Program-made: the position numbers and the translations under genes
Notes under the pieces: generated by a model
Database searches by the model: none
Seen by the model: the letters and a program-made list of their open reading frames with translations, nothing else
Told to the model about the DNA's origin: nothing
NCBI GenBank assembly: GCA_947631505.1
Contig: CANRLR010000020.1
Coordinates: forward strand, 1-50,247
From: an uncultured Lachnospiraceae bacterium
GTDB lineage: Bacteria > Bacillota > Clostridia > Lachnospirales > Lachnospiraceae
Reading direction: 5' to 3'
Length of the DNA stretch: 50,247 nucleotides
Part shown: positions 33,268-42,443 of the stretch, piece by piece
Layout of the letters: every line of letters starts with the position of its first letter
Position numbering within the stretch: the first letter of the stretch is position 1

Positions 33268-34014
33268 ATGATAGAGATTACAGGATTAAGCAAAAAATAT
33301 TGGAACAGAACGGGAGCACAAAATGCTCTGAAGGATGTTTCCCTGAAAATTCCGCAAGGGGAAATCATCGGACTATTTGGAGAAAATGGTGCAGGCAAAA
33401 CAACACTGATGAAGTGTATTCTGAATTTACTTCATTATGAGGGAAGTATACAATTAGATGGGGAGAATATCGGAAAGAACAATATTCACAGACTTTCCTT
33501 TGCTACTTGTGAACATTCTTTTTTCCCGAATCTGAATGCCCTTGCACACAGAGATTTTTATAAAATGCACTTTCCCCAATTTTTAGAAAAACGGTTTGCG
33601 GGGTTAATGGAGTTTTTTGAATTATCCTTGAGAAAACCGCTGCGGAGCTTTTCGATAGGGCAGCAGAATCAGTTCGAGGTAATTATGGCACTCTGCCAAG
33701 GGGCGGATTATATTATTATGGATGAACCTTTTGCAGGAAATGACGTATTTAACAGAGAGGACTTTTACCGTTTGCTGTTGGGAATTTTAGAACCCCATGA
33801 AACAATTTTACTGTCTACGCATTTGATTGAGGAGGTCGCTTCTTTTGTAGGACGGGCGGTATTGATGCAACGGGGAGAAATCGTGGGGGATGTGGATGTG
33901 ATAGGACTGGAGGAAGAGGGAATGAGCTTGTTAGATTATGTAAAGGATTCTTATCATTATCAGGGGGACAGGGTAAGTAAATCCCTAAAACAATTAACGG
34001 GAGAAGAGGAGTGA
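33268..34014 (+). CDS. ABC transporter ATP-binding protein
   Basis: The protein has 248 residues. Walker A is GENGAGKTTLMKC (about 39-51). The signature is degenerate, SFSIGQQNQFE in place of LSGGQ (about 127-137). Walker B is DYIIMDEPFAGND, and the switch His is in LLSTHLIEE. The degenerate signature is frequent in YtrB/EcsA-like ATPases of bacitracin- or wall-stress-related operons. It has GAGAGGAG upstream and overlaps or abuts the next gene. It energises the two small membrane proteins encoded upstream; whether it exports or imports is not known. Confidence 0.9.
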   Translation: MIEITGLSKKYWNRTGAQNALKDVSLKIPQGEIIGLFGENGAGKTTLMKCILNLLHYEGSIQLDGENIGKNNIHRLSFATCEHSFFPNLNALAHRDFYKMHFPQFLEKRFAGLMEFFELSLRKPLRSFSIGQQNQFEVIMALCQGADYIIMDEPFAGNDVFNREDFYRLLLGILEPHETILLSTHLIEEVASFVGRAVLMQRGEIVGDVDVIGLEEEGMSLLDYVKDSYHYQGDRVSKSLKQLTGEEE

Positions 34015-34019
34015 TTCCA

Positions 34020-35387
34020 GTGAAAAAAGGCTTTGTGGTTCTAATCATGTTATGTTTTGGTGCATTCGGAGGAATTTTCTTTGTCTGGTCGTCACTCAAT
34101 CAGAACAAGACAGATATACGAATGAAAGAAAGAGTGTTATATGGGGATTCCAAGGAGGCAGAGGAGCTTGTGTTTACTTCACAGGCGAATTTATCGAATC
34201 AGTTATTTTGGAGAACAGAACATATTTTGGGAGGTCAGGACCTGTGTAAAACGGAGTTCACTACTGATTTTTCTCAGGATATATTGGATGTATCGGAGGA
34301 GGCACATCGTAAGGCGGAAGATTATTTTCATTTGGACTGGGGATATCAAGGCAGATATTGGTCCGATGGGGAATTTATTGAGCAGCTCGTTCAGGAGAAT
34401 GATATTTCCGGTTGGTATACGAAAACTTTTCGACTGCAGGATGAGTATCCGTACTATCCGGTGGAAATACAATTGTCACTGGGCAGTCTGCAGGCAGATT
34501 TTGGCTCTGAAGTATCGGAAAATCACAAGAAAATGCTGCGGCAATTAGAACAGGAACTGGCAGCTTATTTTCATGTGCCAATTTATGAGGATACCTTACG
34601 CCTTGTGATAAAGGCAGATGAAGAGGGGGATTTTTCGGTTTATGTGTCAGACGCAACTTGTGGAATGAGTGAAAAGGTTTCTTCGCAGTGTATTGTAGCA
34701 GATCAAGCCATCTGGTTTACCTTTTCCAGTATAGATGGTGTGTCGGATAGTATGACAAAAAAGTATCTGGACGGTCTTCCAGAAGGGGCGGGTGTATATC
34801 GGCTTCCTTATCGGACAGAGGAGGGAATTCCTCATTTTGAGACAGATAAACTGGAACAGGTCTATTCCATTTCAGCGGACACTGTTTTTTATGATTCTGT
34901 TGTGGATGAAAATGCCCACCGCATTTTGATTCATACTCAAAAAAGCGGAAAACAATTTCTTTCGGTTCTTTCCAGTGACACCGGAGCATGCGTACAGGAA
35001 ATTCCAATGGAATCGATAGCAGAGGATGAGACGGTGACATTGCGCTGCAAGGACGGAGCAGTGCTGATTTATTCTTACAACCAGCTGATTGTACTGGACG
35101 GAGCAGACGGAAAATACAGCATATCCTTAGATGTGGATGCCACCAACAAACTTGAGGATGTCGTTACAGACAATTGGGACTTTGCATGGAAAGAGGGGAA
35201 ACTAGCAATATTGACAACAGATAACAGTGGGGTGTATTATGTGTTTGTCTATAATAGCAATGGGTTATCTTATCAGGGAAAATATATGGATAGCCTGACA
35301 TTAAGAAAAACATGGAAAAAACGAGAAAGTTCAGTGATATTATACGATAACGAAAAAATGAGTATTCAGTGGTCTTCTCGGAAATGA
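34020..35387 (+). CDS. Membrane-anchored extracellular protein of the GntR/ABC operon
   Basis: The protein has 455 residues. GTG at 34020 has GAGGAG eight bases upstream. A single N-terminal hydrophobic segment (about 3-25, no lipobox) anchors it with the bulk outside. The C-terminal half contains repeated short beta strands (KQFLSVLSSDTGACVQEI, DGAVLIYSYNQLIVLDGADG, GKLAILTTDNSGVYYVFVYN), consistent with a beta-propeller-like fold. The N-terminal part is Glu/Asp-rich and helical. I recognise no enzyme motif. As last gene of the operon it may sense or bind the ligand for the transporter. Confidence 0.6.
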   Translation: MKKGFVVLIMLCFGAFGGIFFVWSSLNQNKTDIRMKERVLYGDSKEAEELVFTSQANLSNQLFWRTEHILGGQDLCKTEFTTDFSQDILDVSEEAHRKAEDYFHLDWGYQGRYWSDGEFIEQLVQENDISGWYTKTFRLQDEYPYYPVEIQLSLGSLQADFGSEVSENHKKMLRQLEQELAAYFHVPIYEDTLRLVIKADEEGDFSVYVSDATCGMSEKVSSQCIVADQAIWFTFSSIDGVSDSMTKKYLDGLPEGAGVYRLPYRTEEGIPHFETDKLEQVYSISADTVFYDSVVDENAHRILIHTQKSGKQFLSVLSSDTGACVQEIPMESIAEDETVTLRCKDGAVLIYSYNQLIVLDGADGKYSISLDVDATNKLEDVVTDNWDFAWKEGKLAILTTDNSGVYYVFVYNSNGLSYQGKYMDSLTLRKTWKKRESSVILYDNEKMSIQWSSRK

Positions 35388-35391
35388 GATA

Positions 35392-35541
35392 GTGTGAAAA
35401 ATCTGCTTGATAGCATATTTTTCACACGTGAATTTATTCACGTTGGCTATTTGTTTCTGAGCGAAAACAAATAGCTTTGATCCGACACGAGAAACTCTTC
35501 GAGATTTCTCGTGCGGTTCTTCGCGATTAATCGCTCAGAAA
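35392..35541 (+). repeat. Array of four consecutive hairpins with an overlapping alternative pairing
   Basis: Stem 1: GTGTGAAAAAT (35392-35402) with ATTTTTCACAC (35417-35427), which can act as terminator of the ABC operon. Stem 2: CACGTGAA region with TTCACGT (35426-35443). Stem 3: GCTATTTGTTT (35446-35456) with AAACAAATAGC (35465-35475). Stem 4: CACGAGAAACTC (35486-35497) with GAGATTTCTCGTG (35501-35513). An alternative stem joins TTTCTGAGCGA (35454-35464) to TCGCTCAGAAA (35531-35541), competes with stem 3, and ends two bases before the GAGG ribosome site of the esterase gene. It could be a regulatory leader or a small interspersed repeat element. Confidence 0.6.
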
Positions 35542-35553
35542 TGAGGAATTAGA

Positions 35554-36414
35554 ATGAAAAAAATAGCCGTTAATTCAAAATTGACCGGAATGTCCCGCGT
35601 GATTCCGGACATTCCTTATATTGTAAGAGATGGCAGAGAGTATTATATGCAGATTATCCAGCCGTGGGCAGCAGATTTTGGAGAAAAATTTCCCACAGTA
35701 TTGTTCGTTCAGGGATGTGCATGGACGACACCGGATGTATACGGTGAGATTCCGCAGCTGAGCCGGCTGGCAGAGCGGGGATATGTGGTGGCAACGATTA
35801 CCCATCGGGATTGTATGGAAGGGCACCCGTATCCTGCTTATTTACAGGATGTGAAATCGGCACTGCGTTATTTGAGAAAACATGCGGGAGAATATGGGAT
35901 TGATGCGGACCGGATTGGACTTTGGGGAACCTCTTCGGGAGCTAATGCTTCTATGCTGGTGGCAATGACACAGGGAGAAGCGTTACTTACAACAGAAGAT
36001 AATGCGGAGCAGTCAGAAAAGGTCAATTTTGTTGTGGACTGTTTTGGACCGATTGATATGAAAATGACGATGGAATACAGTCCGGATGCGGAATTTGATG
36101 ATATATTAGAACATGCGGTAGCCCCGGATGAAACATTCACAAGAGAGGAAAAAATTAAGAAAATGAGTCCGTTACAGATAGCAGAGGCAGGAAAAGATTA
36201 TCCGCCTATGCTTTTGTTGCACGGAGATAAAGATATGCTGATTTCTTATGAGCAGTCCAAAAGATTGTACGAGAGATTAAAGGAACTTGGTTATGAACCG
36301 GAGCTGGTAACAGTAGAGGGGGCAGACCACGAAAGTAATTTTTGGAGCAGAGAGGTGTTGGAACTGATTTTTACATTTATAGACCAGCACATCGCCCCCC
36401 TGTCTAACGGTTAA
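35554..36414 (+). CDS. Alpha/beta hydrolase (esterase/lipase-like)
   Basis: The protein has 286 residues and is cytosolic. The nucleophile elbow is GTSSGA (Ser at about residue 129). The acid is in LLHGDKDMLISYEQS (Asp), and the catalytic His is in EGADHESNFW. The oxyanion segment reads VQGCAW where the hormone-sensitive-lipase group has HGGG. The layout fits the BD-FAE/carboxylesterase group, which removes acyl groups from sugars or small esters. GAGG lies six bases before the ATG, right after the hairpin array. The stop codon overlaps that of the convergent FliK-like gene by four bases. The physiological substrate is unknown. Confidence 0.82.
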   Translation: MKKIAVNSKLTGMSRVIPDIPYIVRDGREYYMQIIQPWAADFGEKFPTVLFVQGCAWTTPDVYGEIPQLSRLAERGYVVATITHRDCMEGHPYPAYLQDVKSALRYLRKHAGEYGIDADRIGLWGTSSGANASMLVAMTQGEALLTTEDNAEQSEKVNFVVDCFGPIDMKMTMEYSPDAEFDDILEHAVAPDETFTREEKIKKMSPLQIAEAGKDYPPMLLLHGDKDMLISYEQSKRLYERLKELGYEPELVTVEGADHESNFWSREVLELIFTFIDQHIAPLSNG

Positions 36415-38201
36415 GCACGAAGGTCAAAATTATAGCGTTTGATATCTCCGACAGGTGCGTCAGCGGACATGAAATCCTTTATAATATCCAGTTGTTTTTC
36501 TTTTAGCGATAATTCGGAAGTAAAGGCATATCCTTGTTCGTTGATCGCATCGGAGAGGAGATTCATATTCCGTTCTAATAACTTCATAATATTTTTTTCT
36601 TCGACAAAAAAATTCGCTGAAACAGCGGTATTTTCTTTTGCGATCTGAATATCTAATGTACCAAGATTTTCCATATCAAGATGAAGAAGAACTTTCAGGT
36701 GATCGGGGTTTTTCTTTATGGATTCTTTTCGTGTCATAACATATAAGTCCCCGTGTGCATTCTGTCCCTGCATTTTTAAAGGCAGCTGAATATACTGGAA
36801 GGTCTGATTTAGCAGTTTCATAAAGTCCAGATTATCATTCATAGATTTTGCCTGATTCGTTACGTCAGTAAAAATATTTTTCCCCAAGACCTGTTCACTG
36901 AATTTGGAAAGTACATCCCATTGTTTGGACATTTTTCCATACAGTTCATCTAATCCGGTTTCCTCCTTTAACTGCTCTGGCGAAATGGTCCAGTTGGAGG
37001 TAAACTGTCCTTTTACAATTGCATGAAAGGATTTGGAGGCAAGAAGTTTTCCTGCCTGTTCCTCTGTCATTTCGGGAAAGGCTTTCAAAATAGTCTCAAG
37101 AAAATTCCGTGCGGTCATTGTGCCGTCAATAAGCTCCTGTTTCACGACATCGGCTATCGGATAATCTTTTAAAAAGGCTGCGAAACTTTCCCGCTCCTGC
37201 GGTGTCAGAATAAAGCCAGTCTGTTCGTGAATAAAAGTTTCGCGGCTGTTTGAATTTTGGACAGAATCCGTTTCTGATTTTCCGACAGCATTTTCTGTAA
37301 GAGTAGTCAGCAGCTGACGCATTTTGGCAAAAGGGCTGGCAACTTCCTTGGCAGATTCCGAAACGTTCCCCTCTGGCAAGGTTTCGTTCAGAACCATATT
37401 TTCTTCCTGCTCTATCTGCTGATTTTCTGGCTTCGTTTCGGCAGCTTCGACATTCTGTCCGGTTACAGACTGCTCTTGCTGCCCGGTAAGGTTCCTTTCC
37501 TCCAGAGAAGGATTTCCCTCAAGAGCAAGCTGTAACAATTGGGTGCCCACTTCTTTTGCCAGCCGTGGTACTTGAGTACCAATGGAAGCCAGCATATGGC
37601 CAATCGAGTCACCCAGTGTGTTCATTTGTTGTAATAACTGGTGTGTCTCATTCTGATAATTTTCAAATTGTTGTACGGATGCCTGAGTCATTGGCATATT
37701 TAACCGTCTCATAGTAATGACGGCATGTACATCTGCCTCTGGGAACTGGGCACAAAAGCGGATGGAGGAAAGAATGTTTTCCCGGCTGATGGACTGCTGG
37801 TTCTGTAATAAACTCCGCACTACTTCCAGATTCCGTTCTGATTTTGGCAGATTTGCTTCTTCCAGTGCCTGTTCAATGGTATCTTCCATATCAAGAAGAT
37901 AGGCACTTCCCGTTGCTTTCATGTAAATGGTATTCTGGTCAAGACTGGTTATCTGAAAGGCAGCTTTCTGTCCGATGGAATACTGGCTGGCTTCCGGCAG
38001 TTTTCCGGTAAAGGAAGAACCATCCTCCATAGACAGTGTAATTTCATTTCCATGAACATCACTGACAACACCTTTTAATGTCTGGCCTTCCTGTAATTGT
38101 ATGGTGGTATTACCAGAACGGAAAGTCCGAGTACGGGAAGAAGGAACCGTGGCGGATGAATTTCCTGTATTATTTTGTATGGAACTGCTCATAAGTGCCA
38201 T
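36411..38201 (-). CDS. fliK: Flagellar hook-length control protein FliK-like
   Basis: The protein has 596 residues with AAGGAGG seven bases before its ATG. The N-terminal 30 residues are Ser/Thr-rich and disordered, followed by a small beta domain (LQEGQTLKGVVSDVHGNEITLSM). The middle (about 110-470) is Gln/Glu-rich and helical. The C-terminal FliK domain is recognisable (about 478-570): GDLYVMTRKE, LKVLLHLDMENLGTLDIQIA, VSANFFVEEKNIMKLLERNM. FliK monitors hook length and switches export specificity. It is away from the flagellar genes at 45-47 kb, on the opposite strand, and convergent with the esterase gene. Divergent FliK-like proteins of other function exist, so the name is probable, not certain. 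Confidence 0.72.
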   Translation of the reverse strand: MALMSSSIQNNTGNSSATVPSSRTRTFRSGNTTIQLQEGQTLKGVVSDVHGNEITLSMEDGSSFTGKLPEASQYSIGQKAAFQITSLDQNTIYMKATGSAYLLDMEDTIEQALEEANLPKSERNLEVVRSLLQNQQSISRENILSSIRFCAQFPEADVHAVITMRRLNMPMTQASVQQFENYQNETHQLLQQMNTLGDSIGHMLASIGTQVPRLAKEVGTQLLQLALEGNPSLEERNLTGQQEQSVTGQNVEAAETKPENQQIEQEENMVLNETLPEGNVSESAKEVASPFAKMRQLLTTLTENAVGKSETDSVQNSNSRETFIHEQTGFILTPQERESFAAFLKDYPIADVVKQELIDGTMTARNFLETILKAFPEMTEEQAGKLLASKSFHAIVKGQFTSNWTISPEQLKEETGLDELYGKMSKQWDVLSKFSEQVLGKNIFTDVTNQAKSMNDNLDFMKLLNQTFQYIQLPLKMQGQNAHGDLYVMTRKESIKKNPDHLKVLLHLDMENLGTLDIQIAKENTAVSANFFVEEKNIMKLLERNMNLLSDAINEQGYAFTSELSLKEKQLDIIKDFMSADAPVGDIKRYNFDLRA

Positions 38202-38354
38202 TCGTCTGCCTCCTTTTGAATCAAATCTATTGAAACGTAAATACTAAAAATCAATGGTAACTTCCATTATTATATGCTAAAATATCACACGGTGCAATCT
38301 GTGCACTATATTATATATCGGTAAAAATTTATAAAAAGAAAGGACTTGAAGGAA

Positions 38355-38714
38355 ATGAAATGGCTGAAAGAGTTTTTCATTATTTTGGTTGTGACTCTTT
38401 TGGGAGAGCTGCTCCGTTTTGTGATTCCGTTGGCAATTCCAGCTGGAATCTATGGATTATTGCTGTTGTTTGCGGGATTGTGCACGAAGATCATACCTCT
38501 TGAAAAAGTAGAGCATGCAGCAGATTTTCTAATTGAAGTAATGCCGGTATTTCTCATTCCGGCGGGTGTTGCCCTTATGACCAAATGGCCGGAGCTGAAA
38601 AGTGTGCTGATTCCGGTTCTTCTGTCCGTATTTGTAATAACGGCCATGGTTCTTGCTGTAACAGGTGTAGTCACACAAAAATTAATACAGGGAAAGGAGA
38701 AAGAACATGAATGA
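38355..38714 (+). CDS. lrgA: CidA/LrgA-family holin-like membrane protein
   Basis: The protein has 119 residues. ATG at 38355 with AAAGGA ten bases upstream is preferred over an in-frame TTG at 38346. Four membrane segments and the conserved opening FFIILVVTLLGELL, the IPAGIYGLLLL motif, and PVFLIPAGVALM are those of LrgA/CidA. In staphylococci LrgAB modulates murein hydrolase activity, and in other bacteria the pair transports pyruvate or is required for its uptake. It overlaps lrgB by eight bases. I see no LytSR two-component system beside it, although a hybrid kinase is convergent. Confidence 0.88.
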   Translation: MKWLKEFFIILVVTLLGELLRFVIPLAIPAGIYGLLLLFAGLCTKIIPLEKVEHAADFLIEVMPVFLIPAGVALMTKWPELKSVLIPVLLSVFVITAMVLAVTGVVTQKLIQGKEKEHE

Positions 38715-39399
38715 GTTTTTACTGACTTCTACATTTTTTGCATTGGTTTTAAGTCTTGCGGGATATGAACTGGGTCAATTTTTGAAAAAGAAGACAGGAC
38801 TCGCCCTGTTTAATCCCTTGCTTATTGCAATTGTGGTGGTAATTGTCCTGTTGCTTCTCTTTCATGTTGACTATGACACCTATGAAGAGGGAAGCTCGGT
38901 CTTGTCCTATCTGCTGACACCGGCCACCGTAGCGCTTGCCATTCCTCTTTACCGTCAGGTGGATTTACTGAAAAAATATAGTATTTCTATTTTCCTAGGT
39001 ATTTTGTCTGGTGTGGTGACCAGTCTTGTGACAACACTTATTATGGCAGTAATATTAAAACTGAATCATATTGAGTACGTGACATTTTTACCACAGTCCA
39101 TCACTACACCGATTGGAATGGCCATGAGTGAAGAACTGGGCGGGCTGGTCACAATAACCGTGGCAACTATTGTCATTACGGGAATTGTAGGAAATGTGCT
39201 GGGCGAGTTTATTTGTAACGTTTTTCATGTCAGAGATAAAATTGCTGTCGGGCTTGCATTGGGGACTTCTTCTCACGTGCTGGGGACAGCAAAAGCCATG
39301 GAGCTCGGCGACGTAGAAGGAGCCATGAGCAGCCTGTCAATTGTAGTATCTGGTGTTCTTACGGTGGTGGGAGCAAATATTTTTGCAATGCTGTATTAA
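38707..39399 (+). CDS. lrgB: LrgB/CidB-family membrane protein
   Basis: The protein has 230 residues with six or seven membrane segments. LrgB signatures include FNPLLIAIVVVI, YLLTPATVALAIPLYRQ, SITTPIGMAMSEELGG and GLALGTSSHVLGTAKAMELG (the last is the classical LrgB motif). It works with LrgA, whose gene overlaps it. The stop lies five bases from the stop of the convergent histidine kinase gene, without a terminator between them. Confidence 0.92.
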   Translation: MNEFLLTSTFFALVLSLAGYELGQFLKKKTGLALFNPLLIAIVVVIVLLLLFHVDYDTYEEGSSVLSYLLTPATVALAIPLYRQVDLLKKYSISIFLGILSGVVTSLVTTLIMAVILKLNHIEYVTFLPQSITTPIGMAMSEELGGLVTITVATIVITGIVGNVLGEFICNVFHVRDKIAVGLALGTSSHVLGTAKAMELGDVEGAMSSLSIVVSGVLTVVGANIFAMLY

Positions 39400-39404
39400 A
39401 GCTG

Positions 39405-41960
39405 CTAATCCCGTTTATCAAAGCATTTGGTCAGAATACGGGAAATTTCTTTCATATCAATCGGCTTTGCTACATGTGCATCCATGCCATAATTCAGACA
39501 TTTCTGAATGTCTTCATAAAAGGCATCTGCTGTCATAGCAATAATGGGAAGAGAAGCATCCGGACGTTCCATGCTGCGAATGATGTCTGTAGCTTCATAG
39601 CCGTCTTTGACAGGCATACGAATATCCATCAAAATAGCATCATAAAAACCGATGGATGACTGCTCGAACATATCTACGCAATTTTGTCCATTTTTTGCCC
39701 AATCCAGCTTCAGTCCCAGTTCCTGCAAAAGTTCACTGGCAATTTCCCAATTCAGGTCATTATCTTCTGCCAACAAGATTCGCTTGCCGGAAAAGTCTAT
39801 GTCGATTTTTTCCTCTACAGATGTTTCCGTTGAAGAATTCGTATAAGGCTTCAGTCCATAATATAAAGTAGAGCGGAAGAGCGGCTTGGACAAAAATCCA
39901 TTGACTCCTGCCTCTCTGGCTTCGTCTTCAATTTCACTGCAGTCATAAGCTGAAATCAACAGGATCGGCACATCATTGCCCAGTTGTTTTCTCAGCTCTC
40001 TTGCCGTTCGGATTCCATCCATTCCCGGCAGTTTCCAGTCCAAAAGAATAATATGGTAATCGTTGTGTGCAGCATGGTGCTGTTTCACCATTTCAACAGC
40101 ACTCTCACCATCCAGTGCCCACTCTGCCCGGATACCAATGGATTTCAGGGAAGCGGATGTACTCTCGCAGAGCTGTTTGTCATCATCGACTACCAGCATT
40201 GTAAAATCAGGAAGAATCATCTCTATTTCCTGCTCATCTGCCTTTTTAAAATCCAGAGTAACACAAAATTCGCTGCCGGCGCCCTGACTGCTGTTTACTT
40301 CAATTTCACCGCCCATGGCCTCTACAATATATTTCGTGATGGCCATTCCTAAACCGGTTCCTTCAATTTTATGAACCCGCTTGTTATCATCACGGGTAAA
40401 GGAATCAAAAATATGTTCTTGGAACTCATCCGACATACCAATTCCATTGTCCTTCACCTGTAACAATATACGGATATAATCATCTCCCTTTGGAGAGCTC
40501 TGCTCGTGCAGGGTAACCTCAATAGAACCGCATTCCGGTGTATACTTTATTGCATTCGACAACAAATTCAACAGTATCTGATTCAGACGTACGCCATCGC
40601 ACAGTACATTTTCCGATACGATATCATATATAAAGACATTGAAATTCTGCTGTTTTTCTTTAATTTGGGGCTGTACAATCGTAACAATACTGTCCATGAC
40701 CTCCCGAAGGGAAACCAGTTCTATGTTCAGGTTCATTTTGCCGCTCTCAATTTTGGACATGTCCAGTACGTCATTGATTAATCCTAACAGATGTTTGCTG
40801 GAAAGAACAATTTTTTTCAGGCAGTCTTTCACCCGTTCTGTGTTATTAATATTGGTTAAAGCAATGGATGTCATGCCTACAATGGCATTCATCGGTGTAC
40901 GGATATCATGGCTCATATTGGAGAGAAATTCGCTTTTTGACCGACTGGCCTTTTCTGCCAGTTGTCTGACTTCATCCAATTCCTTGATCTGTGCCCGGTT
41001 TATACTGAAGTATTTCAGAAATATGATAAGTATCAGCAGTAAAATAGCCGTACAGGTTCCTATACACGTCCAAAGTAAGTGTTTTCCCTGAGCTTCTACT
41101 GTCTCATTCAGCGTTCCGTAAGGCATAATGGTCAGCAGATACCACTCCGATGAGGGCAGGCTGGAGCAGTACATCTGGTGTCGTTTTCCATTCATTTCGA
41201 ACATGGCAGAGTAGTCCGTTCTGTTCGCTATTGCCTGTTTTAATTCCGCAACATACTCCTCTATTTCCATTCCTTCCACTTCGTCATAGATAGCCTCGGC
41301 ACGACTAAAATAATTGTCCCGGTAGGCACCGGCACTGCGAACAACAAAACTTCCATCTTTTCGTATGACAAAGGAATAGACCAGTGCCCTCTCATCGTTC
41401 AGTGAAAGTGTCTCGCTTATGTAATCAAAGGACATTTTTCCTACTATAGCAAGAGTTTTCTTGCCATCTTTCATTTCTATCTCAAAGGGAGCTCCTATTA
41501 CAGCAGACCGTTGCCCTTGTGAATTTACACCTACGGAGATCTTTTTCTCTCCGTTTTTCATAGACTGCATAAATACATCGGGATCGACCGCCTCTACCTG
41601 CTCGCCAAAGAGCACTTCATAGCTTCCATCATCAAAGTAATACGCAAGCGATTCAAATCCCCGGATCTTGGCACTATACTCCAGCCATTCCCGCAACTCC
41701 TTACTGTCCTTGCTGCGGCTGAACGGAATGGTATCTATCAAGGTATTAAGCTGGGACAGCCTTAAATCAACCATGGCTGAAAAGTGTTTGGATATTCGGT
41801 CATTCATACTGGCCATGTAAATACTTCCTACATGGTTAATCGTTCTTTCATTATGTTTGGTCGTGTAAATTGCCAGAAAGGAAAAAATACCAATGCAAAA
41901 AATACTGATAGCTATCAAGCTGACCATTAAAAAGTGTGTAGTCTTATTCTGCTTCTGCAT
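39405..41960 (-). CDS. Hybrid sensor histidine kinase with two receiver domains
   Basis: The protein has 851 residues. Membrane helices at about 10-30 and 295-318 enclose an extracytoplasmic dCACHE-like sensor (YYFDDGSYEVL, SFVIRKDGSFVV). HisKA contains the phospho-His in SNMSHDIRTPMNA (about 350). HATPase_c has NQILLNLLSNAIKY, VKDNGIGMS and EGTGLGMAI. Receiver 1 (about 585-700) has VVDDDK and LLDWKLPGMDG; receiver 2 (about 725-845) has LAEDND and LMDIRMPVKDG. No DNA-binding output is present, so the phosphate must pass to another protein. The gene stands alone on the minus strand, convergent with lrgAB. Confidence 0.92.
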   Translation of the reverse strand: MQKQNKTTHFLMVSLIAISIFCIGIFSFLAIYTTKHNERTINHVGSIYMASMNDRISKHFSAMVDLRLSQLNTLIDTIPFSRSKDSKELREWLEYSAKIRGFESLAYYFDDGSYEVLFGEQVEAVDPDVFMQSMKNGEKKISVGVNSQGQRSAVIGAPFEIEMKDGKKTLAIVGKMSFDYISETLSLNDERALVYSFVIRKDGSFVVRSAGAYRDNYFSRAEAIYDEVEGMEIEEYVAELKQAIANRTDYSAMFEMNGKRHQMYCSSLPSSEWYLLTIMPYGTLNETVEAQGKHLLWTCIGTCTAILLLILIIFLKYFSINRAQIKELDEVRQLAEKASRSKSEFLSNMSHDIRTPMNAIVGMTSIALTNINNTERVKDCLKKIVLSSKHLLGLINDVLDMSKIESGKMNLNIELVSLREVMDSIVTIVQPQIKEKQQNFNVFIYDIVSENVLCDGVRLNQILLNLLSNAIKYTPECGSIEVTLHEQSSPKGDDYIRILLQVKDNGIGMSDEFQEHIFDSFTRDDNKRVHKIEGTGLGMAITKYIVEAMGGEIEVNSSQGAGSEFCVTLDFKKADEQEIEMILPDFTMLVVDDDKQLCESTSASLKSIGIRAEWALDGESAVEMVKQHHAAHNDYHIILLDWKLPGMDGIRTARELRKQLGNDVPILLISAYDCSEIEDEAREAGVNGFLSKPLFRSTLYYGLKPYTNSSTETSVEEKIDIDFSGKRILLAEDNDLNWEIASELLQELGLKLDWAKNGQNCVDMFEQSSIGFYDAILMDIRMPVKDGYEATDIIRSMERPDASLPIIAMTADAFYEDIQKCLNYGMDAHVAKPIDMKEISRILTKCFDKRD

Positions 41961-42138
41961 ACTTTAGTCCTCCTTATACATTTCAAAATTTATCCAAAGT
42001 ATTCCTAATAATTGGATTGTCCACACATTTTTTCACAGTATTAGGACATTATACCACACATATTCAGTCGAAGTCATTCATAATTTCAAAAAAAATTGTA
42101 AATTTTTTTACAAAAATAAGGAATCAAATTATTTTGCA

Positions 42139-42167
42139 TTGAAAAATAGTAAAACCTGTGCTATGAT
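42139..42167 (+). promoter_or_regulatory. Promoter of scfA
   Basis: TTGAAA (42139-42144), 17 bases, TATGAT (42162-42167). The scfA ATG is at 42200 with GGAGG upstream. The short leader agrees with strong expression of the peptide. Confidence 0.7.
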
Positions 42168-42199
42168 GTAGATACTATTTGGAAAATGGAGGCAATATA

Positions 42200-42340
42200 A
42201 TGAAAAGAATTAAGACTTTGACCACAAAGAATCTGAAAGAATCTATGAAAAAAGGTGGATGCGGCGAGTGTCAGACCTCTTGTCAGTCTGCTTGTAAGAC
42301 TTCCTGTACAGTAGGAAATCAGAGCTGCGAGCACAAATAA
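42200..42340 (+). CDS. scfA: SCIFF ribosomally made peptide precursor (six cysteines in forty-five)
   Basis: The peptide has 46 residues and is too short for most gene callers. It opens with MKRIKTLTTKNLKESMKKGG and has Cys at 21, 24, 28, 32, 36 and 43, the hallmark of SCIFF precursors found across Clostridia. Residues CKTSCTV place a Cys at 32 and a Thr at 37, the same pair that I recall as thioether-linked in the characterised CteA peptide (a ranthipeptide). GGAGG lies eight bases before the start. Its maturase gene follows 103 bases downstream. The family has been proposed to act in signalling, for instance quorum sensing; no function can be read here. Confidence 0.93.
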   Translation: MKRIKTLTTKNLKESMKKGGCGECQTSCQSACKTSCTVGNQSCEHK

Positions 42341-42363
42341 GAAAAACATAATTTTGGTGAGCA

Positions 42364-42413
42364 ATGGAGGGCTGATTAGAAGTTAGTTTGCTTCTGATTA
42401 AGTCCTCATTCCA
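42364..42413 (+). other. Hairpin between scfA and scfB
   Basis: TGATTAGAAG (42373-42382) pairs with CTTCTGATTA (42391-42400) with G-U pairs and an outer GGAGG/CCTC. There is no T-run. It may protect the scfA message or reduce read-through into scfB, so that precursor exceeds enzyme. Confidence 0.5.
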
Positions 42414-42443
42414 TGTTTAAGAGATATAAGGAGCAGGGTTCGT

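Noticed and set aside
38222-38340. Possible riboswitch or strong promoter upstream of lrgA
   Set aside because: The gap is AT-rich with a GTGCAATCTGTGCAC partial dyad and TATATT-like boxes, but no -35/-10 pair or known riboswitch pattern is convincing.
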